Assembly: GCF_003148645.1 (NCBI RefSeq)
Contig: NZ_QGGP01000001.1
Location: 62,001 to 126,000 of the forward strand
DNA from: Xanthomarina spongicola
GTDB taxonomy: Bacteria > Bacteroidota > Bacteroidia > Flavobacteriales > Flavobacteriaceae
Length of the DNA stretch: 64,000 nucleotides
Direction: 5' to 3'
The notes beneath the pieces were generated by a model. That model saw only the letters and a program-made list of their open reading frames with translations. It searched no databases and was not told the DNA's origin. Shown piece by piece: positions 16,131 to 24,905 of the stretch. How positions within the stretch are numbered: position 1 is the first letter of the stretch; each line of letters opens with the position of its first letter. Both the position numbers and the translations under genes were made by a program.

Positions 16131-18362
16131 CTAAAACCAAAATCCGAGGTTAAAAAACCAAATACTTTGATCTGCTTCTGGCGAATAGGTGTATTTTAAT
16201 TCTATAGGCCCAATAATGGTTTCTACAGAATATCCTATAGCATATCCAGAATAATCTGGAGAAGTAATCCATTCGCCATCATCAAAAATATTATCTGCAA
16301 TATTCGAATAGTTTGCAGCAATATTAATATGGTTTTTTCTAAAAATCTCGTAATCTAAAGTGATAACTCCTTTTACAAAACTATTTCCAGAGATAGAAAT
16401 AAAATCATAACCATAAAAAGATTCGAAATTATTTATAAAATCGTTTCCATAGCCTCCAAGTGCAAAATTTAGGTAAGGATTATCGTTTTCTCCAATATTA
16501 AATCCACCTTGCGCAGTAATGTTTGCTGTAAATTTATCTGAAAAACTATACGCATAACCCATAGTTGCTTTAGCAATTGAAAATTGACTGAAATTTTTGT
16601 TGAAATCTGAAGAGTACAAATACCAATGAAAATCACCATCAAAAAACACCCCTTCATTTGGAAAATACTTATTATCGTAAGTATCGATTTTTATTTTACC
16701 AAAGAGACTTAAATAGTCGCTATCTTCAAAAATAGTTTCATCCTCATTATCACCTGTCAATACGGTTTCCGTTGTGATATGCAATTTTTTATGTTCAGCT
16801 CCTAACGTAAGCGACATGTCTTTTCTAAAAAGTGTTTGCAAGTAGAACTGATTAGTAAGATCGTCTAATTCTACATCTAATTTATTAACATTAATAATCT
16901 CTAATTCTTCATCTGTTAACAATGCTGTAGCAGGAATAACTTTTTTAAACTGATTAAACTTAGATTTTAACCCTATACTCCAGTAAAACCCTTTGTCTAT
17001 ATAGTATTCAAAATTATACCTAATATTATCTCCAACAATAAAATCGAAAGAAAGGACGTCGTTTTTAAATAGCAACTGTTTTTTAGTTAAGTTTACTAAA
17101 GCTGCCGTTTTATACAAGTCGTCATAGTGAACAGCAAACTTAAAAAAAGTTGTTATTGTACTTTCTTTTAAATTAATATACATATCGTAACCATCAACAC
17201 CTGTAGATGGTTTTAATTGATTAATAACACTTTCAAAATTATTTGTTGCTGCTAAATTATTAACACCATCTACGTACTGTTTGTATTTTATTTTTACGTT
17301 TTGTTTAAACTGAAGTTTACCAATAACATAAGCATTTGTATATTTTTCGTTTCCCGAAATAAATATGGAATTTATTTGAATACTATCTACAGGTTTTATT
17401 TGAATAGGATTATCTGGTTTTTGAATTTGCATTGATGCTATATGTTTTAAAGCATCGCTTTTTTTTATTGCAGCTATTTCTCCATTTTCTATTATTTTTC
17501 TTCCATCACTAAATGAAATAACCGTATAATCTGTAATATCTGGTTTTATATAAACATCTGTTTCTTTAGCTTTCTTCTTCATATCATTAATTGTTCGATA
17601 ATTATTGATTTGAAGTAAAATGTCTGGAGCAGATTTTAGATCTTCTCTTGTTGCTAAACCATCTTGAACATCTACACCAATTATTAAATTCATTCCTTTT
17701 GCTTTTAATTCATCGATAGGATAATTATTAATAACACCTCCATCTATTAAAAGTTGATTGTCTATCATAACAGGCTGAAATAAGGATGGGAATGCGCCAC
17801 TTGCAGTTATTGCTAATGGCAAGCTACCTTTGTCTAAAATAACTGCCTGTCCAGTCTCGACATTGGTTGCCATACAGAAAAATGGAATTGGCAGTTTACT
17901 AAAATCATCAATATCACTAACATGTAATGTTAGTTTAGACAGTAAACTAAGCATGTTTTGACCACGAGATAAAGCAGAAGGTAATTTTATTTTAAAATGT
18001 TCGAATGGTAATGTTAGAGCATATTTTTCCGAATTATCTCTTTCGTAAAATGTTTTAGCTGCTCTAGGTAAATCGTCGTTTATAATTTTATCGAAATTTA
18101 CATCCTTAAATATAGAATCGATGTCTTTTCCCGAATATCCAGAAGCATATAATGAACCAACTATTGCTCCCATGCTTGTTCCAGCTATATAATCTATTTT
18201 TATTCCTAAACTATCAATAACTTTTAAGACACCAATATGCGCTAAGCCTTTTGCACCACCACCACTTAAGACTAACCCAACCTTAACATCCTCAGTTTTT
18301 TGATCTTGAGAAAAGGTGTTAAATGGTATTATTAATAGTAATATTAGGATTAAATACTTCAT
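16131..18362 (-). CDS. Patatin-like phospholipase with C-terminal Omp85-type barrel (type Vd autotransporter-like)
   Basis: A 743-residue two-part protein. After a signal peptide (about 1-19) comes a patatin domain with the oxyanion loop GGGAKG (34-39), the nucleophile Ser63 in GTSMG and the partner Asp in DGGVINNYP near 205, so the Ser-Asp dyad is intact. A POTRA-like segment (about 325-395, IQINSIFISGNEKYTNAYVIGKL) leads into a beta-barrel of the D15/Omp85 kind that ends in a Phe (NLGFWF), typical of outer-membrane barrels. The layout matches PlpD-type proteins, in which the barrel moves or holds a lipase at the cell surface. Its start codon shares one base with the uvrC stop codon, so translation is probably coupled. 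Confidence 0.88.
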   Translation of the reverse strand: MKYLILILLLIIPFNTFSQDQKTEDVKVGLVLSGGGAKGLAHIGVLKVIDSLGIKIDYIAGTSMGAIVGSLYASGYSGKDIDSIFKDVNFDKIINDDLPRAAKTFYERDNSEKYALTLPFEHFKIKLPSALSRGQNMLSLLSKLTLHVSDIDDFSKLPIPFFCMATNVETGQAVILDKGSLPLAITASGAFPSLFQPVMIDNQLLIDGGVINNYPIDELKAKGMNLIIGVDVQDGLATREDLKSAPDILLQINNYRTINDMKKKAKETDVYIKPDITDYTVISFSDGRKIIENGEIAAIKKSDALKHIASMQIQKPDNPIQIKPVDSIQINSIFISGNEKYTNAYVIGKLQFKQNVKIKYKQYVDGVNNLAATNNFESVINQLKPSTGVDGYDMYINLKESTITTFFKFAVHYDDLYKTAALVNLTKKQLLFKNDVLSFDFIVGDNIRYNFEYYIDKGFYWSIGLKSKFNQFKKVIPATALLTDEELEIINVNKLDVELDDLTNQFYLQTLFRKDMSLTLGAEHKKLHITTETVLTGDNEDETIFEDSDYLSLFGKIKIDTYDNKYFPNEGVFFDGDFHWYLYSSDFNKNFSQFSIAKATMGYAYSFSDKFTANITAQGGFNIGENDNPYLNFALGGYGNDFINNFESFYGYDFISISGNSFVKGVITLDYEIFRKNHINIAANYSNIADNIFDDGEWITSPDYSGYAIGYSVETIIGPIELKYTYSPEADQSIWFFNLGFWF

Positions 18363-20152
18363 TATTTGTGATAGTAATTATATATTTTATTAGCTCTTGA
18401 AACTCCAACAACATCTTCAAGTTCATCTAATTTAGCATTAGCAATACGTTTGGCAGATTTAAATTCTTTTAACAATTCTACTATTGTTTTTTCACCAATT
18501 CCAGGAATGGTTTCCAACTCTGTATTTAGTGCGCTTTTACTTCTTTTATTTCTGTGATGCTCAATACCAAATCTATGGGCTTCGTTTCTTAATTGTTGAA
18601 TTATTTTTAAAGTTTCACTTTTTTTATCTAAATATAATGGAATTGGATCGTCTGGATAAAATAATTCTTCCAAACGTTTCGCAATTCCGATAATTGCAAT
18701 TTTTTTCCTCAAATCTAAAACATCTAAACTCTTTAAAGCAGAAGAAAGTTGTCCTTTTCCTCCATCGATAATAATTAATTGTGGTAATGTGCTTCCTTCG
18801 TCCAACATTCTTTTGTAACGTCTGTAAACCACTTCTTCCATAGAGGCAAAATCGTCAGGTCCTTCAACAGTTTTAATATTAAAATGCCTGTAATCTTTTT
18901 TACTTGGTTTCCCGTTTTTAAAAACCACACAAGCAGCTACTGGATGTGTACCTTGAATATTAGAGTTATCGAAACACTCTATATGTCTTGGCTCTTCTTT
19001 TAAACGCAAGTCGGCTTTCATCTGCGCCATAATTCTATTGGCATGTCTATCAGGATCCACTATCTTTACTTGTTTTAACTGCTCTAATCTATGGTATTTA
19101 GCATTTCTAATAGACAAATCTAAAATGTGTTTTTTATCGCCTAATTGTGGAACAAACACTTTTACATCTTCACCTAAATTTATTTTAAATGGCACATATA
19201 TTTCTTTGGAATTGGAATGAAAACGTTGCCTTAATTCTATAACTGCTAATTCTAATAAATCCTTATCTGCCTCTTGCAATTTTTTCTTAATCTCTAAGGT
19301 ATGTGAACGGATTATTGAACCATAAGATAATTGTAAAAAATTGACATAGGCATAACTTTCGTCACTAACAATTGAGAATACATCCACATTGCTGATTTTA
19401 GGATTTACAATGGTAGATTTTGCTTGATAATTTTCTAATACCTCAATTTTTTCTTTTATTATTTGAGCCTCTTCAAACTGCATTGCTTCAGCAAAATGTT
19501 TCATTTGCTGTTTGAATTGTATTAGCGAATCTTTAAAGTTTCCTTTTAATATTTCTCTTATTGTTTTAATACCTTCATTATAATCTTCAAGCGTTTGAAA
19601 TCCTTCGCATGGACCTAAACAGTTCCCTAAATGATACTCCAAACACACTTTATATTTTCCTGCATTTATTTTTTCGTTAGACAAATCATATTTACATGTT
19701 CTTAATTTAAAAAGTCCTTTTATTAAATCTAATAACGTGGAAACGGTCTTCATGCTTGTATAAGGTCCAAAATATTCACTGCCATCTTTAACAACTCTTC
19801 TAGTAGAAAAAACTCTAGAAAACCGTTCGTTTTTTATACAAATCCAAGGATACGACTTGTCGTCTTTTAACATGACATTGTATCTAGGTTGGTGCTTTTT
19901 TATCAAGTTATTTTCTAAAAGCAAGGCATCTGTTTCAGAGTTTACTACAATATGCTTGATGCTAGCTATTTTTTTTACAAGAACTTTAGTTTTTCCGTAA
20001 TCGTGTTGTTTTGTGAAGTAAGAGCTTACGCGTTTTTTTAAATTTTTTGCTTTCCCAACGTATAGAATTTTACCTTCTGCATCAAAATATTGATACACTC
20101 CTGGCTGATTAGGCAAGGTTTTAAGTTGAATTTCTAAGGTAGGCTTACTCAT
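18362..20152 (-). CDS. uvrC: Excinuclease ABC subunit C
   Basis: A 596-residue nucleotide-excision-repair nuclease making both incisions after UvrAB loading. Domain order is as expected: GIY-YIG nuclease near 16-95 (GVYQYFDAEGKILYVGKAKNL), a Cys-bearing segment (CKYDLSNEKINAGKYKVCLEYHLGNCLGPC in several pieces), the UvrB-interacting UVR motif near 205-240, the RNase H-like second nuclease (IECFDNSNIQGTHPVAACVV, then IIDGGKGQLSSA) and terminal helix-hairpin-helix motifs (IPGIGEKTIVELL). Nothing is missing. A patatin/Omp85 gene is coupled to its 3' end, with no evident functional link. Confidence 0.96.
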   Translation of the reverse strand: MSKPTLEIQLKTLPNQPGVYQYFDAEGKILYVGKAKNLKKRVSSYFTKQHDYGKTKVLVKKIASIKHIVVNSETDALLLENNLIKKHQPRYNVMLKDDKSYPWICIKNERFSRVFSTRRVVKDGSEYFGPYTSMKTVSTLLDLIKGLFKLRTCKYDLSNEKINAGKYKVCLEYHLGNCLGPCEGFQTLEDYNEGIKTIREILKGNFKDSLIQFKQQMKHFAEAMQFEEAQIIKEKIEVLENYQAKSTIVNPKISNVDVFSIVSDESYAYVNFLQLSYGSIIRSHTLEIKKKLQEADKDLLELAVIELRQRFHSNSKEIYVPFKINLGEDVKVFVPQLGDKKHILDLSIRNAKYHRLEQLKQVKIVDPDRHANRIMAQMKADLRLKEEPRHIECFDNSNIQGTHPVAACVVFKNGKPSKKDYRHFNIKTVEGPDDFASMEEVVYRRYKRMLDEGSTLPQLIIIDGGKGQLSSALKSLDVLDLRKKIAIIGIAKRLEELFYPDDPIPLYLDKKSETLKIIQQLRNEAHRFGIEHHRNKRSKSALNTELETIPGIGEKTIVELLKEFKSAKRIANAKLDELEDVVGVSRANKIYNYYHK

Positions 20153-20233
20153 ATGCTCAAAGATAAGATATATCTGTAAAAACTATTCATTTTAATACTA
20201 TTTTAGAAGGTGTATTAGCATTCGTTTTTTTAT

Positions 20234-20241
20234 TACCTTGC
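20234..20241 (+). promoter_or_regulatory. Possible -7 box (TACCTTGC) for the retropepsin-rimK operon
   Basis: TACCTTGC is one T short of the TAnnTTTGC consensus and lies 23-31 bases before the ATG at 20265. The same variant occurs before the esterase gene at 31768-31775. Confidence 0.3.
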
Positions 20242-20264
20242 AAGCCTGAATAATTCCATTTTTA

Positions 20265-20687
20265 ATGCCTAAAAAAGTAATTGGTAGAGTAGATAAAGCA
20301 GATTTCCCTTTACTCGATTTATATGATATAGATATTAAGATTGACTCAGGAGCTTATACCTCTTCAATACATTGTCATCAAGTAAAAGTAGAAGACGGAT
20401 TGCTTAAGTGTACATTTTATGATAAAGATCATCCACTTTATAATGGAAAAGAAATTGTATTTAAAACCTACGATACTGCTAAAGTTAAAAGCAGTAACGG
20501 CATTGTACAAGAACGCTATAAAGTAAAAACTACCATTATAATTTTTAATAAAAAATACAAAATAAATTTAACCCTAAGCACCAGAGACGACATGAAGTAT
20601 CCTATATTAATTGGGAGACGTTTTTTAAATAAAAAGTTTGTGGTCGATGTAAGTTTGAAAAACTTATCTTATCTAAAAAAGAATTAA
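20265..20687 (+). CDS. RimB-like retropepsin-type aspartic protease (ATP-dependent zinc protease family, PF05618)
   Basis: A 140-residue cytoplasmic protein of the family named ATP-dependent zinc protease but with a retropepsin-like fold. The active Asp lies in [12 protein letters not shown] (about 27-38), the equivalent of the DTGA/DSGA motif of aspartic proteases, and the flap and C-terminal [18 protein letters not shown] match the second conserved block. One such domain per chain implies a dimer. Its stop overlaps the ATG of rimK. In Pseudomonas a comparable protein, RimB, is encoded with RimK and tunes ribosome modification; the same role here is inference from context. Confidence 0.85.
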   Translation: MPKKVIGRVDKADFPLLDLYDIDIKIDSGAYTSSIHCHQVKVEDGLLKCTFYDKDHPLYNGKEIVFKTYDTAKVKSSNGIVQERYKVKTTIIIFNKKYKINLTLSTRDDMKYPILIGRRFLNKKFVVDVSLKNLSYLKKN

Positions 20688-21559
20688 TGAATATTGTAAT
20701 ATTATCTAGAAATCCTCATTTATACTCCACTAAGCGTTTAGTAGAAGCTGCTCAACAACGTAAACATCATGTTGAAGTAATAGATCCTTTAAAGTGTGAA
20801 ATTATTATTGAGAAAAAAAATCCAGCTATTTTATATAAAGGAAGAACCTTAGAGAAAATAGACGCAATTATTCCAAGAGTAGGAGCTTCGGTTACATTTT
20901 ATGGAACTGCAGTTGTAAGACAATTTGAAATGATGAAAGTTTTCTCGACTGTAGAATCTCAAGCCTTAGTTAGATCTAGGGACAAATTAAGAAGCTTACA
21001 AGTATTATCTCGTGCTGGATTAGGAATGCCAAAAACTGTGTTTTCAAATTACACGAAAGATGTAGCAGAAGTTATTGAATATGTTGGTGGCGCACCATTA
21101 GTGATTAAGTTATTAGAAGGAACTCAAGGATTAGGTGTTGTATTAGCCGAAACTAATAATGCAGCCGAATCTGTTCTAGAAGCTTTCAATGGTTTACAAG
21201 CAAGAGTTATTGTACAGGAATTTATAAAAGAATCTAAGGGAGCAGATATTAGAGCATTTGTTGTAGATGGTAATGTTGTTGGCGCTATGAAACGTCAAGG
21301 TAAAGAAGGTGAATTTAGATCTAATTTACATAGAGGTGGAAGTGCACAAATTATTCAATTAACTGATGAAGAAGAAAATGCTGCTTTAAAAGCAGCCAAA
21401 GCTTTAGGCTTAGGTATTTGTGGTGTAGACATGTTACAATCTGCTCGTGGTCCATTAATTTTAGAGGTAAATTCTTCACCTGGATTAGAAGGAATTGAAG
21501 CAGCAACTAAAAAAGATATTGCCAAATCCATTATTCGTTTTATTGAACGAAATGTTTAA
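20687..21559 (+). CDS. rimK: RimK family ATP-grasp ligase (ribosomal protein S6 glutamylase-like)
   Basis: A 290-residue ATP-grasp enzyme close in length to E. coli RimK (300), which adds Glu residues to the C-terminus of ribosomal protein S6. Visible elements are the N-terminal [11 protein letters not shown] fold, [19 protein letters not shown], the ATP-binding [16 protein letters not shown], the acceptor segment [22 protein letters not shown], and the Mg-site [14 protein letters not shown]. It overlaps the protease gene by one base and precedes an AstE-like deacylase by 5 bases. Related enzymes ligate other amino acids to other acceptors, so S6 is the likely but not proven target. Confidence 0.9.
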   Translation: MNIVILSRNPHLYSTKRLVEAAQQRKHHVEVIDPLKCEIIIEKKNPAILYKGRTLEKIDAIIPRVGASVTFYGTAVVRQFEMMKVFSTVESQALVRSRDKLRSLQVLSRAGLGMPKTVFSNYTKDVAEVIEYVGGAPLVIKLLEGTQGLGVVLAETNNAAESVLEAFNGLQARVIVQEFIKESKGADIRAFVVDGNVVGAMKRQGKEGEFRSNLHRGGSAQIIQLTDEEENAALKAAKALGLGICGVDMLQSARGPLILEVNSSPGLEGIEAATKKDIAKSIIRFIERNV

Positions 21560-21564
21560 TTTTT

Positions 21565-22539
21565 ATGACTTCTGATTACAAAAAAATAATATCAATCTTA
21601 GGACATGAAATTCCATTAGGAACTTCAAAAGAAATAAATTTTAATATTGCTAAACTTCATACTGCTACAAAAATTGAAGTTCCTGTTATTATTGAACGTT
21701 CTAAAAAACCTGGTCCTACTATTTTATTTACTGCTGGACTTCATGGCGATGAGATAAATGGAGTAGATATTGTAAGACAACTTATTTCTAGAAAAATTAA
21801 TAAACCCAAAAGAGGAACCATCATTTGTATTCCTATTCTTAATGTGTTTGGTTTTTTAAATGGCTCACGTAATTTTCCTGATGGTCGCGATTTAAATAGG
21901 TCGTTTCCTGGTTCCGAAAATGGTTCTTTAGCAAGCAGAGTGGCTCACAGATTAATGAATGAGCTTATACCTGAAGTGGATTTAGTTATTGATTTTCATA
22001 CTGGAGGAGCCAGCCGATTTAATGCAGCTCAAATACGTATTGTAAATAACCAACCTCAACTTGATGAATTGGCAAAAGTCTTTGCAGCTCCTTTTGTTTT
22101 ATATTCAAAACATATTGTAAAATCGTTTAGAAACGCATGTTTCCAATTAGGGAAACCTGTTTTATTATATGAAGGAGGAAAATCTTCATTTGTAAACGAT
22201 AATATTTCTAAAGTTGGTGTAGAAGGTGTGAAACGAATTTTGTCTCATTTTGAAATGCTTAATTCTCAAGTAAAAGCAAATCCACCTAAATTAGAAACTG
22301 TTTTTGTAGAAAAAAGCAAATGGATACGTGCTAAAAAATCTGGGATGTTTAAAGCTAAAGTCGCTATAAATACAAAAGTAAAAGTGGATGATATTTTAGG
22401 ACAAATTACAGACCCTTACGGAAAAGTACACCATACAGTAAAATCTACAATAGAAGGCTACATTATTAATGTAAATGAAGCTTCATTAGTTTATCAAGGT
22501 GATGCTTTATTCCACGTAACCAAAATATTAAAGAGCTAA
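21565..22539 (+). CDS. Succinylglutamate desuccinylase/aspartoacylase (AstE/AspA) family zinc deacylase
   Basis: A 324-residue M14-fold zinc enzyme. Zinc ligands are the His and Glu in GLHGDEINGVD (about residues 60-70) and the third His in IDFHTGG near 143. The substrate-binding GSRNFPDGRDLNRSFPG segment and a C-terminal beta-rich cap (about 255-324) are present. Members remove acyl or aminoacyl groups from amino acids. It lacks the other arginine-succinyltransferase pathway genes around it and lies in the RimB-RimK run, so a role in trimming or recycling the products of the ligase is a fair guess but unproven. Confidence 0.85.
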   Translation: MTSDYKKIISILGHEIPLGTSKEINFNIAKLHTATKIEVPVIIERSKKPGPTILFTAGLHGDEINGVDIVRQLISRKINKPKRGTIICIPILNVFGFLNGSRNFPDGRDLNRSFPGSENGSLASRVAHRLMNELIPEVDLVIDFHTGGASRFNAAQIRIVNNQPQLDELAKVFAAPFVLYSKHIVKSFRNACFQLGKPVLLYEGGKSSFVNDNISKVGVEGVKRILSHFEMLNSQVKANPPKLETVFVEKSKWIRAKKSGMFKAKVAINTKVKVDDILGQITDPYGKVHHTVKSTIEGYIINVNEASLVYQGDALFHVTKILKS

Positions 22540-22549
22540 TTTTTTACTA

Positions 22550-23113
22550 ATGACTAAAGCAGAATTACGAAAAAACTATAAGCAAAAACGTAAGGAGCTT
22601 TCTTTAGAAATTATTGAAGATTTAAGCCTGCAAATTGCAAATAGGTTGTTAACATTACCTGTTTGGGATTTTTCTTTTTACCATCTCTTCCTTTCTATTG
22701 AAGAGCAAAAAGAAATAAACACCGATTTTATATTAAATATCCTTTCTGGAAAGGATAAAAATATCGTGATTTCTAAAAGTGATTTTTCTACTGGAAAGAT
22801 GACTCATTTTCTTTTAACTGATAATACAATTATCAAAAAAAACAACTACAACATTCCAGAACCAGTTGATGGAATAGAGATTCCTTGTCAAAAAATAGAT
22901 GTGGTATTTGTGCCTCTTTTAGCGTTTGATATACAAGGACACAGAGTTGGATATGGAAAAGGATTTTACGATAGGTTTTTAGCCGAATGTAAACCTGAAA
23001 CTATAAAAATTGGTTTGTCCTTTTTTGAAGCAGAAACTATAATAGAAGATGTTTTTGAAAGCGATATGGCTTTGGATTATTGTGTGACACCAAAGCAGGT
23101 TTATAGGTTTTAA
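22550..23113 (+). CDS. 5-formyltetrahydrofolate cyclo-ligase
   Basis: A 187-residue enzyme of usual length that makes 5,10-methenyl-THF from 5-formyl-THF with ATP, a folate salvage step. The N-terminal basic helix (TKAELRKNYKQKRKEL) and the C-terminal signature VPLLAFDIQGHRVGYGKGFYDRF, a glycine-rich ATP/folate site, are clear. It lies 10 bases after the deacylase gene on the same strand and meets lspA tail to tail with no gap at 23113/23114. Confidence 0.92.
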   Translation: MTKAELRKNYKQKRKELSLEIIEDLSLQIANRLLTLPVWDFSFYHLFLSIEEQKEINTDFILNILSGKDKNIVISKSDFSTGKMTHFLLTDNTIIKKNNYNIPEPVDGIEIPCQKIDVVFVPLLAFDIQGHRVGYGKGFYDRFLAECKPETIKIGLSFFEAETIIEDVFESDMALDYCVTPKQVYRF

Positions 23114-23734
23114 TTAGTCTTTAGAAAACGCTTTCTTATTAAAGAAAATAAGCAGACAAAAACCTGTACTAATAGCAACATCTGCTACATTAAAAACAGG
23201 TTCGAAAAAGGTAAAATATTGTCCTCCATAAATTGGTAACCATTCTGGCAAATAGCCTTTCCAAATTGGAAAATACAACATATCTACTACTTTACCATGC
23301 AACAAACTATCATAACCTCCTTCTGCTGGTAAAAACGAAGCCACTTGTCCGTAACTATCGTTAAACAAAACGCCATAAAACACAGAATCTAATATATTGC
23401 CTAAAGCTCCAGCAAAAATGAAAACTATGGCCCAAGTTAATACCTTTGGGCTTTGTTTTTTAACAGAATCGTACAACCAATAACCAATGCCAAAAATGGC
23501 TATAATTCTAAAAATGGTTAAAGATAATTTGGCTGTTCTGTCTGAAATAAAAGAAATAAAATCGCTTAGTTTAGTTCCCCAAGCCATGCCATCGTTTTCT
23601 ACAAAATATATCTTAAACCATGATAACACTTCTAACTCTTCGCCAATAACAAAATGTGTTTTAATATATATTTTGCTTATTTGGTCTATTAAAAGAATAA
23701 GAATAATGAAAAGAATGGATTTTTTTATGGTCAT
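23114..23734 (-). CDS. lspA: Lipoprotein signal peptidase (signal peptidase II)
   Basis: A 206-residue inner-membrane aspartyl protease that removes signal peptides from prolipoproteins, several of which are encoded in this window. The two catalytic Asp are in NILDSVFYG (preceded by AGALG) and FNVADVAISTG; the conserved Asn-Asp pair FVENDGMAWG marks the N-terminal substrate loop. It is longer than the roughly 160-residue proteobacterial form because of an extra periplasmic stretch between the two Asp, common in Flavobacteriaceae. It follows the DUF4097-like gene on the same strand. Confidence 0.93.
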   Translation of the reverse strand: MTIKKSILFIILILLIDQISKIYIKTHFVIGEELEVLSWFKIYFVENDGMAWGTKLSDFISFISDRTAKLSLTIFRIIAIFGIGYWLYDSVKKQSPKVLTWAIVFIFAGALGNILDSVFYGVLFNDSYGQVASFLPAEGGYDSLLHGKVVDMLYFPIWKGYLPEWLPIYGGQYFTFFEPVFNVADVAISTGFCLLIFFNKKAFSKD

Positions 23735-23800
23735 ATTATTTCCAACAACAGTAGATGTCTTTTAAATTAGGCGTAGTAATTTTTTTCAAAAATAGACATA

Positions 23801-24421
23801 TTATTCAGTTTTAGAAACAGTAATATTACCATTTATAGAATTTAATGATATGCTATTTTTTCCGTTTGTTATAACTTCTTCATTTATTAATCCATGTTTA
23901 CTTGAAACCTCAACTGTAGCCTGGTTTGTTTCTAAATGGATATCTCCATGAATGGTATTTACTACTAAATTTCCAAGAAATTTAGTAGCATTAAAAGAAC
24001 CATTAATTAGTTCTGTAGTCACTTGATTATAACTCCCAATCATAAAAACCGAAGCAATATTGCTAGAAATCGATACATCTAAATGCTCTGGAACAACTAT
24101 TTTAAACTCAATTGAAATATATTTATGAACACTTAACTTATCATTAGCATCAACGTACAGTGGTTGATATTTACTTGAAACATGTAGTTGCTTATCTTTA
24201 ATTGCAGCCAACAATATAACATGTTCATAATTTTCGCCTTCTATTAAAGACTGAATAGAAACCGTTTTAGCTTTTGTTGTTTCAACTGAAATTTTAAAAA
24301 CAGAACTACCGTCAATTACAAGTGTCGAAATTCCCTCAGAAGGAAACGACTTGTTAATTGTTTTTTGTGCTTGAACATGAAAAACAAAAAATAGAATTCC
24401 AATATAAATTATATGCTTCAT
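23801..24421 (-). CDS. Secreted DUF4097-like beta-repeat protein
   Basis: A 206-residue secreted protein. The signal peptide ends VQAQ near residue 19. The rest is built of short beta-strand repeats (LVIDGSSVFKISVET, VEVSSKHGLINEEV, ISLNSINGNITVSK), a pattern like the DUF4097 or head-GIN adhesin families that form beta-helices. The start at 24421 is chosen because an ATG at 24469 falls inside the terminator stem of the dksA-like gene. Function unknown. It lies between the ileS-dksA unit and lspA. Confidence 0.65.
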   Translation of the reverse strand: MKHIIYIGILFFVFHVQAQKTINKSFPSEGISTLVIDGSSVFKISVETTKAKTVSIQSLIEGENYEHVILLAAIKDKQLHVSSKYQPLYVDANDKLSVHKYISIEFKIVVPEHLDVSISSNIASVFMIGSYNQVTTELINGSFNATKFLGNLVVNTIHGDIHLETNQATVEVSSKHGLINEEVITNGKNSISLNSINGNITVSKTE

Positions 24422-24457
24422 TGTGGATTCTTGACTAAAGAAAAATAGGTTAAAAAA

Positions 24458-24487
24458 GAAACGCTTCAAAAAAATTGAAGCGTTTCT
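24458..24487 (-). terminator. Terminator of the ileS-dksA operon
   Basis: The arms AGAAACGCTTCAA (24458-24470) and TTGAAGCGTTTCT (24475-24487) form a 13-bp stem with a tight A-rich loop, followed on the minus strand by a T-run. It lies about 35 bases past the dksA-like stop codon. Confidence 0.85.
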
Positions 24488-24520
24488 ATAAGTTATATTA
24501 GTTCCTAAATGTTTAGGATT

Positions 24521-24901
24521 TTATTGCATGTTTTTTGCTTCAATACTTAAGGTAGCATGAGGCACTAATTTTAGGCGATCTTTGTTAATTAATTTACCTG
24601 TAACACGACAAACACCATATGTTTTGTTTTCTATTCTAATAAGCGCATTTTTTAAATCACGAATAAATTTTTCTTGTCTAATTGCTAATTGCGAATTTGC
24701 TTCTTTACTCATGGTTTCACTACCTTCTTCGAATGCTTTAAATGTAGGAGACGTATCGTCTGTACCATTGTTATGATCATTCATATAAGCACTTTTAATA
24801 AGTTCTAAATCGTGCTGTGCTTTACCTATTTTCTCTTGAATAAGTCCTTTAAATTCAGCTAAATCTTTATCTGAATATCTTACGTTTAATTCTTCCGCCA
24901 T
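24521..24901 (-). CDS. TraR/DksA family protein with degenerate zinc site
   Basis: A 126-residue protein with an N-terminal coiled coil (about 9-80) and a C-terminal globular part that aligns with the DksA zinc finger, YGVCRVTGKLINKDRL then VPHATLSIEAK. At the four positions that carry zinc-binding Cys in E. coli DksA it has C98, T101, S119 and A122, so zinc is probably not bound. The acidic tip of the coiled coil reads NDHNNGTDDTS, which keeps Asp residues as in factors that enter the RNA polymerase secondary channel. A role in growth-rate or starvation control is inferred from family. It starts 4 bases after ileS and is probably co-transcribed with it. Confidence 0.85.
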   Translation of the reverse strand: MAEELNVRYSDKDLAEFKGLIQEKIGKAQHDLELIKSAYMNDHNNGTDDTSPTFKAFEEGSETMSKEANSQLAIRQEKFIRDLKNALIRIENKTYGVCRVTGKLINKDRLKLVPHATLSIEAKNMQ

Positions 24902-24905
24902 TTTC

